DNA of 64,000 bases. It comes from Streptomyces griseicoloratus (GTDB lineage Bacteria; Actinomycetota; Actinomycetes; Streptomycetales; Streptomycetaceae). Position numbers and translations under genes: made by a program. Position 1 is the first letter of the stretch, and the number at the start of each line of letters is the position of its first letter. Below are positions 19,078 through 27,100 of this stretch, one piece after another. The notes under the pieces are model-generated. The model did no database searches. It was not told the origin of the DNA and saw nothing but the letters and a program-made list of their open reading frames with translations. The DNA lies in NCBI RefSeq assembly GCF_014534645.1, contig NZ_JACVQF010000191.1, positions 99,141 through 163,140 on the forward strand, given 5' to 3'.

Positions 19078-19135
19078 GGAACCCGTGCCGCCGCCTCCAG
19101 AACCCGTGCCGCCCCCGCGTCTAGAACCCGTGCCG
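19078..19135. repeat. Three copies of GAACCCGTGCCGC at the 3' end of the SDR gene
   Basis: GAACCCGTGCCGC occurs at about 19079, 19100 and 19123, spaced about 21-23 bases. The third copy spans the stop and last codons of the minus-strand SDR gene, and the other two lie just beyond its stop. It looks like small duplications of a gene end. Confidence 0.6.
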
Positions 19136-19876
19136 CACCCCGCCGTCCACCGGCAGCATGATCCCCGTCAGGTACGAGGCCGCGGGGGACAGCAGGAACG
19201 CCGCCGCGCGGCCGAACTCGTCCGGCGTGCCGTAGCGGCGCAGCGGAATGCGGGACTCCGACGCCGTCCTGGTCGCCTCCGGGTCGGCCGACAGCCCGTC
19301 CAGTTCGCGCACGCGGTCGGTGTCGATGCGGCCGGGCAGCAGACCGACGACGCGGATGCCGCGCGGGCCCAGCTCGTCGGCCAGGGACTTGGCGAAGCCG
19401 GCGAGCCCCGGCCGCAGGCCGTTGGAGATGGTCAGGCCCGGGATGGGCTCGTGCACCGAACCCGACAGCACGAAACCGATGACCCCGCCCTGCTCCAGCT
19501 CCCCGGCGGCGGTACGGGCGAGCCGCACCGCACCGAGGAACACCGACTCGAACGCGGACTGCCACTGCGCGTCGGTGTTGTCGGCGACGAAGCCGGGCGG
19601 CGGGCCGCCGACGCTGATCAGCACGCCGTCGAAGCGGCCGAAACGGTCCCGGGCGGCCGCGATCAGCCGGCCCGCGGCCTCGGGGTCCGCGTTGTCGGCG
19701 GCGACCCCGACGGCGTTCGGGCCCAGCTCGGACGCGGCGTCGGCGGCGCCCTTCTCGTCCCGTCCCGTGACGACGACCTTCGCGCCGTCGGCGACCAGTT
19801 CGCGCGCGGCGGCGTTGCCCAGGCCACGGGTGGCTCCGGTGACGACGTACACCCGGTCCTTCAGTCCAAGATCCAT
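19121..19876 (-). CDS. SDR family protein with degenerate catalytic Tyr/Lys
   Basis: A 251-residue short-chain dehydrogenase/reductase fold starting MDLGLKDRVYVVTGATRGLG, with an intact nucleotide-binding TGATRGLG and an NxxG-like region. Aligning ISNGLRPGLAGFAKSLADEL to the usual YxxxK helix (FabG: YAASKAALVGFARSLAREL) puts Ser where Tyr should be and Arg where Lys should be. The catalytic Ser upstream (SGSVHEP) remains. It may be non-catalytic or use unusual chemistry. It lies 4 bases after the GH15 gene on the same strand, so the two are probably co-transcribed. Confidence 0.85.
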   Translation of the reverse strand: MDLGLKDRVYVVTGATRGLGNAAARELVADGAKVVVTGRDEKGAADAASELGPNAVGVAADNADPEAAGRLIAAARDRFGRFDGVLISVGGPPPGFVADNTDAQWQSAFESVFLGAVRLARTAAGELEQGGVIGFVLSGSVHEPIPGLTISNGLRPGLAGFAKSLADELGPRGIRVVGLLPGRIDTDRVRELDGLSADPEATRTASESRIPLRRYGTPDEFGRAAAFLLSPAASYLTGIMLPVDGGVRHGF

Positions 19877-19880
19877 GGCC

Positions 19881-21668
19881 CTATCCTGCCCCGTCGCACC
19901 CGAACAGGGCGAGGGCGGTGTTCACCAGGCCGATGTGACTGAACGCCTGCGGGAAGTTGCCGAGCTGGCGGCCCGCCCCCGGGTCGTACTCCTCGGCCAG
20001 CAGCCCCACGTCGTTGGCGAGCCCCACCAGCCGCTCGAACAGCTCCCGGGCCTCCTTCGTCCGGCCGGTCGCGTGCAGCGCGTCGGCGTACCAGAAGGAG
20101 CACACCAGGAACGTGCCCTCGCCGCCCGGCAGCCCGTCGACGGACGAGCCCTCGGTGCTGTAGCGGCGCACCAGTCCGCCCCGGGTCAGCTCCTTGCCGA
20201 TGGCGTCGACGGTGCCGACGACGCGCGGGTCGTCCGGCGGCAGGAAGCCCACGCGCGGGATGAGCAGCAGTGAGGCGTCCAGCTCGCGGGAGCCGTACGA
20301 CTGGGTGAAGGTGTTGCGCCCGGGGTCGTAACCGCGCTCGCACACCTCGCGGTGCACCTCCTCGCGCAGCGCCCGCCAGCCGTCCGGGTCACCCCCGCCC
20401 AGCTCCGGGTGCTCCTCCAGCGTGTGCACGGCCCGGTCGAGGGCCACCCAGGTCATCACCTTCGAGTGCACGAACTGCCGGCGCCCGCCGCGCACCTCCC
20501 ACAGCCCCTCGTCCGGCTGCCGCCACGCCGTCTTCAGGAAGTCCATCAGGGCGCACTGCAGCTCCCACATCTGCGGCTGGGGGTGCATCCCGGCCAGCCT
20601 CGCCAGCGACAGCGAGTCCATGACCTCGCCGTACACGTCCAGCTGGAGCTGGTTCACGGCGTCGTTGCCGATCCGTACGGGGGTGGACCCGGCGAAGCCG
20701 GACAGCCACGGCAGCTCGGACTCCGGCAGCCGCCGCTCGCCGGCCAGGCCGTACATGATCTGCAGGTCCGCCGGGCTGCCGGCGACCGCGCGCAGCAGCC
20801 AGTCGCGCCATGCCTCCGCCTCCTCCAGGTACCCGGCCGACAGCAGCGCGCCCAGGGTGAGGGTGGAGTCGCGCAGCCAGCAGTAGCGGTAGTCCCAGTT
20901 GCGCACGCCGCCCGGCTCCTCGGGCAGCGAGGTGGTGGGGGCGGCGACGATGCCGCCGGTGGGCTTGTAGGTGAGCGCCTTGAGGGTGATCAGGGAGCGG
21001 ACGACGGCGTCCCGGTGCGGGCCGTCGTAGCGGCAGTGGGCGGCCCACGCCTGCCAGTCCTCGACGCTGTGCCGCAGCGACTCGTAGGGGTCGATCAGCG
21101 GAGGGCGCGGCTCGTGCGACGGGTGCCAGGTGAGGACGAACGCGACCTTCTCGCCCGCGGCCACGGTGAACTCGGAGTGCGTCCCGAAGTCCTCGCCCCA
21201 GGTGCGCACCTCGGGCTCGCTGCGCAGCCACGCCGAGTCCGGCCCGGCGACCGCCACCCGGTGGCCGTCGGTGCGGCGCACCCACGGGACGATGGAACCG
21301 TGGTCGAAGCGCAGCCGCAGCACTCCGTGCAGGGTGACCTCGCCGCTGAGCCCCTCCACGATGCGTACCAGGTCCGGGGCGCGGTCCCGCTGGGGCATGA
21401 AGTCGGTGACCCGTACCGCACCGTCCCCGGTCTCCCACTCGGTGTCCAGGACGAGGGTGTCCGGGCGGTACGCCCGCCGTGTGCAGCGCCCGGCGCCCTT
21501 GGGGGCGATGCGCCACTGGCCGTTGTCCTCGTCGCCGAGGAGTCTGGCGAAACAGGCGGCGGAGTCGAAGCGGGGCAGGCACAGCCAGTCCACGGAGCCG
21601 TCCGCGCCGACCAGGGCCGCGGTCTGCTGGTCGCCGATCAGCGCGTAGTCCTCGATACGGGGATGCAC
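19881..21668 (-). CDS. GH15 family glycoside hydrolase (glucoamylase/trehalase-like)
   Basis: A 595-residue two-domain cytoplasmic protein. It starts MHPRIEDYALIGDQQTAALV, the typical N-terminal beta domain opening with GADGSVDWLCLPRFDS. The C-terminal alpha/alpha barrel has GGVRNWDYRYCWLRDST at about residues 255-270. Actinobacterial relatives of this length include trehalases, so trehalose or an alpha-glucan fragment is the best guess. No signal peptide is visible. The ATG at 21668 starts the conserved domain directly. It leads the two-gene run with the SDR. Confidence 0.88.
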   Translation of the reverse strand: MHPRIEDYALIGDQQTAALVGADGSVDWLCLPRFDSAACFARLLGDEDNGQWRIAPKGAGRCTRRAYRPDTLVLDTEWETGDGAVRVTDFMPQRDRAPDLVRIVEGLSGEVTLHGVLRLRFDHGSIVPWVRRTDGHRVAVAGPDSAWLRSEPEVRTWGEDFGTHSEFTVAAGEKVAFVLTWHPSHEPRPPLIDPYESLRHSVEDWQAWAAHCRYDGPHRDAVVRSLITLKALTYKPTGGIVAAPTTSLPEEPGGVRNWDYRYCWLRDSTLTLGALLSAGYLEEAEAWRDWLLRAVAGSPADLQIMYGLAGERRLPESELPWLSGFAGSTPVRIGNDAVNQLQLDVYGEVMDSLSLARLAGMHPQPQMWELQCALMDFLKTAWRQPDEGLWEVRGGRRQFVHSKVMTWVALDRAVHTLEEHPELGGGDPDGWRALREEVHREVCERGYDPGRNTFTQSYGSRELDASLLLIPRVGFLPPDDPRVVGTVDAIGKELTRGGLVRRYSTEGSSVDGLPGGEGTFLVCSFWYADALHATGRTKEARELFERLVGLANDVGLLAEEYDPGAGRQLGNFPQAFSHIGLVNTALALFGCDGAG

Positions 21669-21719
21669 GGGTTACCGTCTTCCCGGCGGGCGACGGAGCA
21701 TTCGGGCCGGGACCGACGG

Positions 21720-22517
21720 CTACACGGCCGCCGGTTCCGCCTCGGCCGGCTCCGGGGCGCCGTCCCCGGCCGCCGTCCGCTCGCGGGCCTCGCGGCGGAC
21801 CAGGAACCACCAGCCGACGGGTACGGCGGCGGAGAACAGCCACCACTGGATGGCGTACGCGAAGTTGAGCGCGGCGTCCTCGTTGCCGGGCCTGCCGATC
21901 AGCTGCGGGGTGCCGCTCGCCGGCTCCGGCGCCGTCAGGACGACGTACCCGCCGAGCACCGGGGCGCCCAGGCGCTCGGCCTGCTGCTCGCTGTTGATGA
22001 GCATGACCTGCCGGTCCGGCAGGCCCTCGAGGTCCTTGATGCCGCTCGCCGCCGTCGTCTCGTCGGGCATCATCCGTCCGGTGACGGTGATCTCGCCGCG
22101 GGGCGGTGCGGGGATCTCGGGGAAGTCGGTCTGGCTGGGGCTGTCCGCGGGGATCCAGCCCCGGTTGACGAGCAGGACCTTGCCGTCGTCGAGGACGAAC
22201 GGGGTGAGCACGTGGTAGCCGACCGCGTCGTCGGCGTTGGTGCGGCGGCGGACGACGACCTCGTCGTCGGTGTCGAAACGGCCCTTCGCGGTCACCGTGC
22301 GGTACCGCTCGTCGGTGGTGATCTTCTTGCCGGGGGCGGTCAGCCGCTCCACGGGCACCGGCTCGGCGCCGAGCGCGTCGGCGACCAGGTCGTTCCGGGC
22401 GGTCCGTTCCTCGTAGCGGTGCATCTGCCAGAAGCCCAGCCTGATCATCGTGGGGATGAGCAGGAGGGCGATCAGCGTGAGGATCACCCACTGGCGGGAC
22501 AACAGGAAGCGGTACAC
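21720..22517 (-). CDS. SURF1 family cytochrome oxidase biogenesis protein
   Basis: A 265-residue membrane protein with two transmembrane helices, one near the N-terminus (RQWVILTLIALLLIPTMIRLG) and one near the C-terminus (WWLFSAAVPVGWWFL), flanking a periplasmic-side domain with VNRGWIPADSP. That is the SURF1 layout. SURF1 proteins help build the haem a3 site of cytochrome c oxidase. GTG 22517 (VYRFLLSRQWV) is chosen because it precedes the first helix directly. The C-terminal 20 residues are Ala/Glu/Pro-rich. Confidence 0.9.
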   Translation of the reverse strand: MYRFLLSRQWVILTLIALLLIPTMIRLGFWQMHRYEERTARNDLVADALGAEPVPVERLTAPGKKITTDERYRTVTAKGRFDTDDEVVVRRRTNADDAVGYHVLTPFVLDDGKVLLVNRGWIPADSPSQTDFPEIPAPPRGEITVTGRMMPDETTAASGIKDLEGLPDRQVMLINSEQQAERLGAPVLGGYVVLTAPEPASGTPQLIGRPGNEDAALNFAYAIQWWLFSAAVPVGWWFLVRREARERTAAGDGAPEPAEAEPAAV

Positions 22518-22588
22518 CCCACGACGGTACAACCCGGTCGTGGGGTGCGATGAAGGGGGTGCTGCCGCATGCCGCCGGACGGGCCCGC

Positions 22589-22822
22589 CTAGACCTTGTC
22601 GACGATCCCGGCCTTCCCCTCGGCGCGGGCGCAGTGCGCGCCGCAGTACCAGTGGCCCTCGGCCTCCACGCCCTGCCCGATGATCTGCACCCGGCAGTGC
22701 TCGCAGATGGGGGCCATCCGGTGGATCGCGCAGGAGAAGCAGTCGAAGACGTGCACCGCGCCCTGGGCGTGGACCTCGAAGGTCATTCCGTAGTTGTTGC
22801 CGCAAACTTCGCATGTCGCCAT
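22589..22822 (-). CDS. Small Cys-rich, probably zinc-binding protein
   Basis: A 77-residue protein MATCEVCGNNYGMTFEVHAQ with three CxxC-like pairs (CEVC, CEHC, and the later YCGAHC) plus a CFSC. This is a double zinc-ribbon pattern. There are no membrane segments. Homologues are common in actinobacteria as hypotheticals. The ATG at 22822 starts directly at the conserved part. It lies about 70 bases before the SURF1 gene on the same strand. Function unknown. Confidence 0.78.
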   Translation of the reverse strand: MATCEVCGNNYGMTFEVHAQGAVHVFDCFSCAIHRMAPICEHCRVQIIGQGVEAEGHWYCGAHCARAEGKAGIVDKV

Positions 22823-22963
22823 GCGCCACAGCGTGAGCCGTCGCCGTGGCCCGGGCGAGCGGGCGCCGGGCGAGTCGCCCGGCAATCACCCGTCCGGTGT
22901 CAGGCGCCCGTGCGGGGGCTCCCGTGCGGAGGCGGCCGCCGGTCCGGCCGTCCGCCGTACGGG

Positions 22964-23950
22964 TCAGCCGTCCGCGGGTTCGACGTCCGCGAGCAACTGT
23001 CCAAACGCCGCCTCGTCCACCACCGGCGTCCCGTACTGCCGGGCCTTGACCACCTTCGACGTGCCGGAGTCCGGGTCGTTGGTGACCAGCAGGCTGGTCA
23101 GCCGGGACAGGCTCGTCGCGACGTGCAGCCCGGCCTCCGTCGCCCGGTCCTCCAGCAGCTCCCGCTCGACCGACGTGTCACCCGAGAAGGCGACCCGCAT
23201 GCCCTGCTTGAGTCTTTTGCCCTCTTCGTAACGACCCGGGTTGGGATAGGGGCATGCGGGCCTTTTGCGGGAGGGGCGCCAAGTGCCCTGCCGGTAGCCG
23301 CCGTAGCCCGCCTGCTGTCCGATCCGGGGTGCGGGCCGGTCCGACCACTCCGTCAGCGGCCGGCACTCGTGCAGCGGCAGCCGTACGCCGCCCGCCGCGG
23401 CGGCGGCGAGACTCGGCCGGAACGCCTCGGCCAGCACCCGAGCGTCGTCCAGCGCGTGGTGCGCCCGCCGCTGTACGACGCCGAAGTGCGCGGCCAGCGA
23501 CTCCAGCTTGTGGTTGGGCAGCGGCAGGCCCAGCTCCTTGGAGAGCGCGATGGTGCACAGCCGTTGGCGCACGGGGGCCTCGCTCTTCGCGCGCGCGTAC
23601 TCCCGGGCGATCATCTGCCAGTCGAAGACGGCGTTGTGCGCGACGAGCACCCGCCCGTCGAGCCGGGCCGCGAACTCCGCGGCGATGTCCCGGAAGAGGG
23701 GCGCCCCTTCGAGCATCTCGCTCGTCAGACCGTGTATCCACACCGGGCCCGGGTCCCGCTCCGGATTGACCAGCGTGTACCAGTGGTCCTCGACCTCGCC
23801 GCGCGCGTCCAGGCGGTAGACGGCCGCGGAGATGATGCGGTCGTCGCGGGCCAGGCCGGTGGTCTCCACGTCAACGACCGCGTATCCCTGCGGATACGCG
23901 GCCGGCCACGCTGTGGCGGACGACGCTGCGGTCGTGCGGTCTTCGAGCAT
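22964..23950 (-). CDS. DEDDh 3'-5' exonuclease with C-terminal BRCT-like domain
   Basis: A 328-residue DnaQ-fold exonuclease. Exo I VVDVETTGL is near residue 25, exo II LVAHNAVFDWQM near residue 102, and exo III HHALDDARVLAEAF near residue 165. The C-terminal 75 residues (MRVAFSGDTSVERELLEDRATEAG to VVDEAAFGQLL) look like a BRCT domain of the kind in DNA polymerase III epsilon-like and NAD-ligase proteins. It probably acts in DNA repair or RNA/DNA end trimming rather than as the replicative proofreader. The substrate is unknown. Confidence 0.9.
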   Translation of the reverse strand: MLEDRTTAASSATAWPAAYPQGYAVVDVETTGLARDDRIISAAVYRLDARGEVEDHWYTLVNPERDPGPVWIHGLTSEMLEGAPLFRDIAAEFAARLDGRVLVAHNAVFDWQMIAREYARAKSEAPVRQRLCTIALSKELGLPLPNHKLESLAAHFGVVQRRAHHALDDARVLAEAFRPSLAAAAAGGVRLPLHECRPLTEWSDRPAPRIGQQAGYGGYRQGTWRPSRKRPACPYPNPGRYEEGKRLKQGMRVAFSGDTSVERELLEDRATEAGLHVATSLSRLTSLLVTNDPDSGTSKVVKARQYGTPVVDEAAFGQLLADVEPADG

Positions 23951-24205
23951 GGTCCATGAGGATACGGGCCACGACTGACACCCGGACCGCGCAGGTGCCC
24001 CGTCGCGCGCCCCGGACCGGTTCCCGCGTCAAGTCCCGCCCGGGGACGGAAGGTTCCCGTCCCGGCGGGCGGCGGGACCGCCGAGGGGCGCCGGGACGGC
24101 GCCTGCGGGTGCCCCCGGTGACACCGTCCGCGTGTGACGCAACCCACGCACGACGGCGGCCGCGCCGGGCGTCACCGGCACGCGGGGCAGGGCCGGGCAG
24201 CGGGG

Positions 24206-25204
24206 TTACCAGCGGATCGGCAGCGGAAGCGCCGTCAGCAGTCCCGACACCGCGACCACCACGCCCAGGACGATGATCTCCGCGCGCGCCGGGGAGCAGG
24301 CGGTCAGCGGGTCCGCGGCGCGGCTCAGCCGGACCCTGGCCCACAGGGCGAGGGCGGCGACCGCCGCCACCAGGACGACCTTGGCGAGCAGGACCCGCCC
24401 GTACGCCGTGCCGGTCAGCTGGTCCGCGATCGTGCCCGGCGGCATCCGGCGCAGCGAACTGCACACCCCCGTGGCCGTGATGGCGGCGAGCAGGACGGCC
24501 GCCACGCGCGCGTAGAGCCCCAGCAGGGCCGGCCCGGCCTCCGCGCCCCGCCACAGCGCCAGCACCCGCAGCGCGTACAGCAGCCCGCCGGCCCACAGCG
24601 ACGCGCACGTGAGATGGACGAGGGTCAGCCCGGAGCCGATCAGCGGGCTGTACTCGGTCGGGGGATGTGCGCGCAGTGCCTCCGCGACGACGACGGCGGC
24701 CAGCGGCCAGACCTGGGTGGCCGGCCGGCGTGAGGCGGCGCACAGGGCGGCCGCGAGGAACGCGTTGACCTCCAGGAGCGCGAGCTTGCCGTCCCGGGAC
24801 TCGTAGAGGCCGCCGACGTCGATGTCGGCCGGGCTGCCCGGCACCAGGTTGCCGGTGGCCACGACCGACGCGAGGCCCAGCGCGGCGACGAAGCCGACCG
24901 CGCCCGCGTACGGGGACCAGCTGCGGGGGCGGTCCGCCGGGGCGCCGGGGAGGGAGCGGGCCAGCCGGTCGACGAACAGTTCGCCGACGGGGATGCTCAG
25001 GGCCGCGAACAGCACCGTGCGCAGGAGACCGATGCCCCCGCTGCCGGGCGGGGCGGCCTCGCCGGTGCCGTGCAGTGCGGGGGACGGGCCGAACACGGGT
25101 ATCAGTGCGGCCAGCGCCACCAGCACCAGGACGGCACCGGCCCGGCCGGTACCGGCCGGGCGTGCGTGCCTCCCGGTGTCGGCGCTCCGGGACGGGGGTC
25201 TCAT
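24206..25204 (-). CDS. CopD family copper resistance/transport membrane protein
   Basis: A 332-residue polytopic membrane protein with about eight hydrophobic segments and the CopD-family core LTLVHLTCASLWAGGLLYALR (about 205-225), with the conserved His and Trp, plus GRVLLAKVVLVAAVA. The family is linked to copper uptake or resistance. No CopC-like gene adjoins it. The ATG at 25204 follows GAGGTGACC. It stands alone, with 255 bases to the exonuclease gene in which I see no feature. Confidence 0.85.
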   Translation of the reverse strand: MRPPSRSADTGRHARPAGTGRAGAVLVLVALAALIPVFGPSPALHGTGEAAPPGSGGIGLLRTVLFAALSIPVGELFVDRLARSLPGAPADRPRSWSPYAGAVGFVAALGLASVVATGNLVPGSPADIDVGGLYESRDGKLALLEVNAFLAAALCAASRRPATQVWPLAAVVVAEALRAHPPTEYSPLIGSGLTLVHLTCASLWAGGLLYALRVLALWRGAEAGPALLGLYARVAAVLLAAITATGVCSSLRRMPPGTIADQLTGTAYGRVLLAKVVLVAAVAALALWARVRLSRAADPLTACSPARAEIIVLGVVVAVSGLLTALPLPIRW

Positions 25205-25357
25205 CAAGGTCACCTCAAGATCTTCACCAGCTCCCCCAGAAGCGGGCAAGTTCCGGAAAACAACTGGCGGCACGGCATTCCGCACATGAGGACGTTTTCG
25301 GCCGCCCCCGCGGTTCGCGGAACGCCGCAGAAGACCCACGAACCGTCGGAAAACCCC

Positions 25358-27049
25358 TCACACCCACCGCGCGGCATCCGCACCCCAGGGCCCCGGCGGC
25401 CGCTCCCAGTCGACCGGACCGCCGACGAAGCAAACCGGCGACAACACATACCGCAACCACCCGACCCGACTCCCCCTCTCGGCCAGCCAAGCCCCGGGCC
25501 CCTCATACACATCCCCGCTCCCGCCGCCCACACGGCTCCCGCCGTCCGCGTCGTTCGCGCTGTGCGCGCCGCTCACGCGGCTGACGCCGCGCAGGGTCTC
25601 CACGCCATCTGCGCTGCCCGCACGGCTCCGGCCGTCCACGGCGTCCGCGTCGTCCGTACAGCCCACGCCCTCCGCGCCGTTCGCGTCGGGCACGTGGCTT
25701 TCGCCGCTCGGGGTCTTCGCGCCTCCTGCGCCGCCCGCGCGGCGAGCGCTGCCCGCACCATTCGCGCTGCCCGCGCTGAACGTGCCGCTCAGGCCGCCCC
25801 CGCGGCATGCCCTCTCCGCGTCGCGCACGTCAGCCGCGTCGCCCGCTCCCTCCGCGCCCCCCGGCCCGATACCGGTCGTCAGCCAAGTGGCCGTGCGGGC
25901 GAGGGACAGGCGTACGCATCGGGTGCCGCCCTCGGCCGACTGCTCGGTCAGGGACCGCAGCACGCCCGCCGCCAGCAAGTAGCCCGTGCCGTGGTCGAGG
26001 GCCTGCGCGGGCAGCGCCCCCGGCCGGTCCGCCGACCCCTCGACCGCCGCGATCCCCGTGGCCGCCTGCACCAGGCTGTCGAACCCGCGCCGCCCGCCCC
26101 ACGGCCCGTACGCGCCCCACGCCGACAACTGCGCCACGACCAGCCCGGGCCGCCGTTCCGCCAGCGCCTCCGGGGACAGCCCGAACCGGTCCAGGGAGCC
26201 CGGCCGGTACCCGGTGACGACGACGTCCGCCGCGGCGAGCAGCTCCTCGAAGGTCTCCCGGTCGGCCGTCAGGTCCAGCCTCGCCGACCGCTTCCCGAAC
26301 CCCGTGTCGGCCTGCTGGTCGGGCAGTTCGGGCAGACCGGGCGGGTCGACCCGCAGCACGTCCGCGCCGAGCAGCGCGAGCGTACGGGTGGCGACCGGTC
26401 CGGCGATGACCCGGGTCAGATCCAGGACGCGCAGCCCCGCAGCCGGCGACGAGACGGGCGCCGGCGCCCAGACGCGCGCGGGTGCCGAGTCCAGCCGCTC
26501 ACGCTCCACCAACGGCCGACGGGCCACCGCCACGCCCTGCTCGTGCTCCGCCCACTCCCGCGGCGTGCGCAGCGCGACGGCCAGACCCCCGGCGGCGTAC
26601 ACCGCCTCCTCGGCCTCCAGGGCGGACCGTTCCGCGAGCGCCGCCGCCACGAGGGCGGGATCCCCCGGCACGCCCAGGGCGGCGAGCAGCCGCTCCCGGT
26701 GGTGCGGATAGTTCGCGTGCGTCCGCACCCACCCGTCGGCGGTCCGCCAGAAACGGGACAGCGGCGCGAACGACACCGGCTCCCGTCCGTCGATCCGCAG
26801 ATGCCGCTCACTGGTGAACGCCGCGGCGACGGCCCCGTCGTCCACCCGCACCGCGGGCACCCGCGAGAGCCCGGCCCGCCGCGCCGCCGACTCGGCGGCG
26901 GCCAGCGCACACGCGCCGACGCAGGCCCGGGCGAGTTCCCGTGCGGGAAGGCGCCCCTCAAGGGCACCCTCCCGCACGGTCGTCGTCACCTGCCCGAGAA
27001 GGGCGGGATCACCGCCCAACGCGGACCAGGCGAACGCGATGTCAGTCAT
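25358..27049 (-). CDS. CaiB/BaiF (family III) CoA-transferase with low-complexity insert
   Basis: A 563-residue class III CoA-transferase that would move CoA between acids. The core starts near residue 205 with LRVLDLTRVIAGPVATRTLALLG. The catalytic Asp is in the GRRGFDSLVQAATG context (about 325), and DHGTGYLLAAGVLRSL follows. The first 200 residues are a second, diverged domain. Between about residues 405 and 510 there is an Ala/Gly/Asp/Arg-rich insert (SAGSANGAGSARRAGG) of degenerate repeats, after which the fold resumes with LSPVCFVGGPVDWERPPG. The insert is unusual for the family. Substrate unknown. Confidence 0.85.
   Translation of the reverse strand: MTDIAFAWSALGGDPALLGQVTTTVREGALEGRLPARELARACVGACALAAAESAARRAGLSRVPAVRVDDGAVAAAFTSERHLRIDGREPVSFAPLSRFWRTADGWVRTHANYPHHRERLLAALGVPGDPALVAAALAERSALEAEEAVYAAGGLAVALRTPREWAEHEQGVAVARRPLVERERLDSAPARVWAPAPVSSPAAGLRVLDLTRVIAGPVATRTLALLGADVLRVDPPGLPELPDQQADTGFGKRSARLDLTADRETFEELLAAADVVVTGYRPGSLDRFGLSPEALAERRPGLVVAQLSAWGAYGPWGGRRGFDSLVQAATGIAAVEGSADRPGALPAQALDHGTGYLLAAGVLRSLTEQSAEGGTRCVRLSLARTATWLTTGIGPGGAEGAGDAADVRDAERACRGGGLSGTFSAGSANGAGSARRAGGAGGAKTPSGESHVPDANGAEGVGCTDDADAVDGRSRAGSADGVETLRGVSRVSGAHSANDADGGSRVGGGSGDVYEGPGAWLAERGSRVGWLRYVLSPVCFVGGPVDWERPPGPWGADAARWV
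25531..25840. repeat. Degenerate low-complexity repeat inside the CoA-transferase gene
   Basis: About 310 bases built from imperfect short units resembling GCCGTCCGCGTCGT and GCACGGCTCCGGCCGTC, with no exact period. It encodes the low-complexity insert of the CoA-transferase on the minus strand and stays open in other frames, as expected of an expanded GC repeat. Confidence 0.5.
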
Positions 27050-27100
27050 GACTGCACTATGCAGTATCGACTGGATCGATATGAGAACCTGCCGGGCCGG

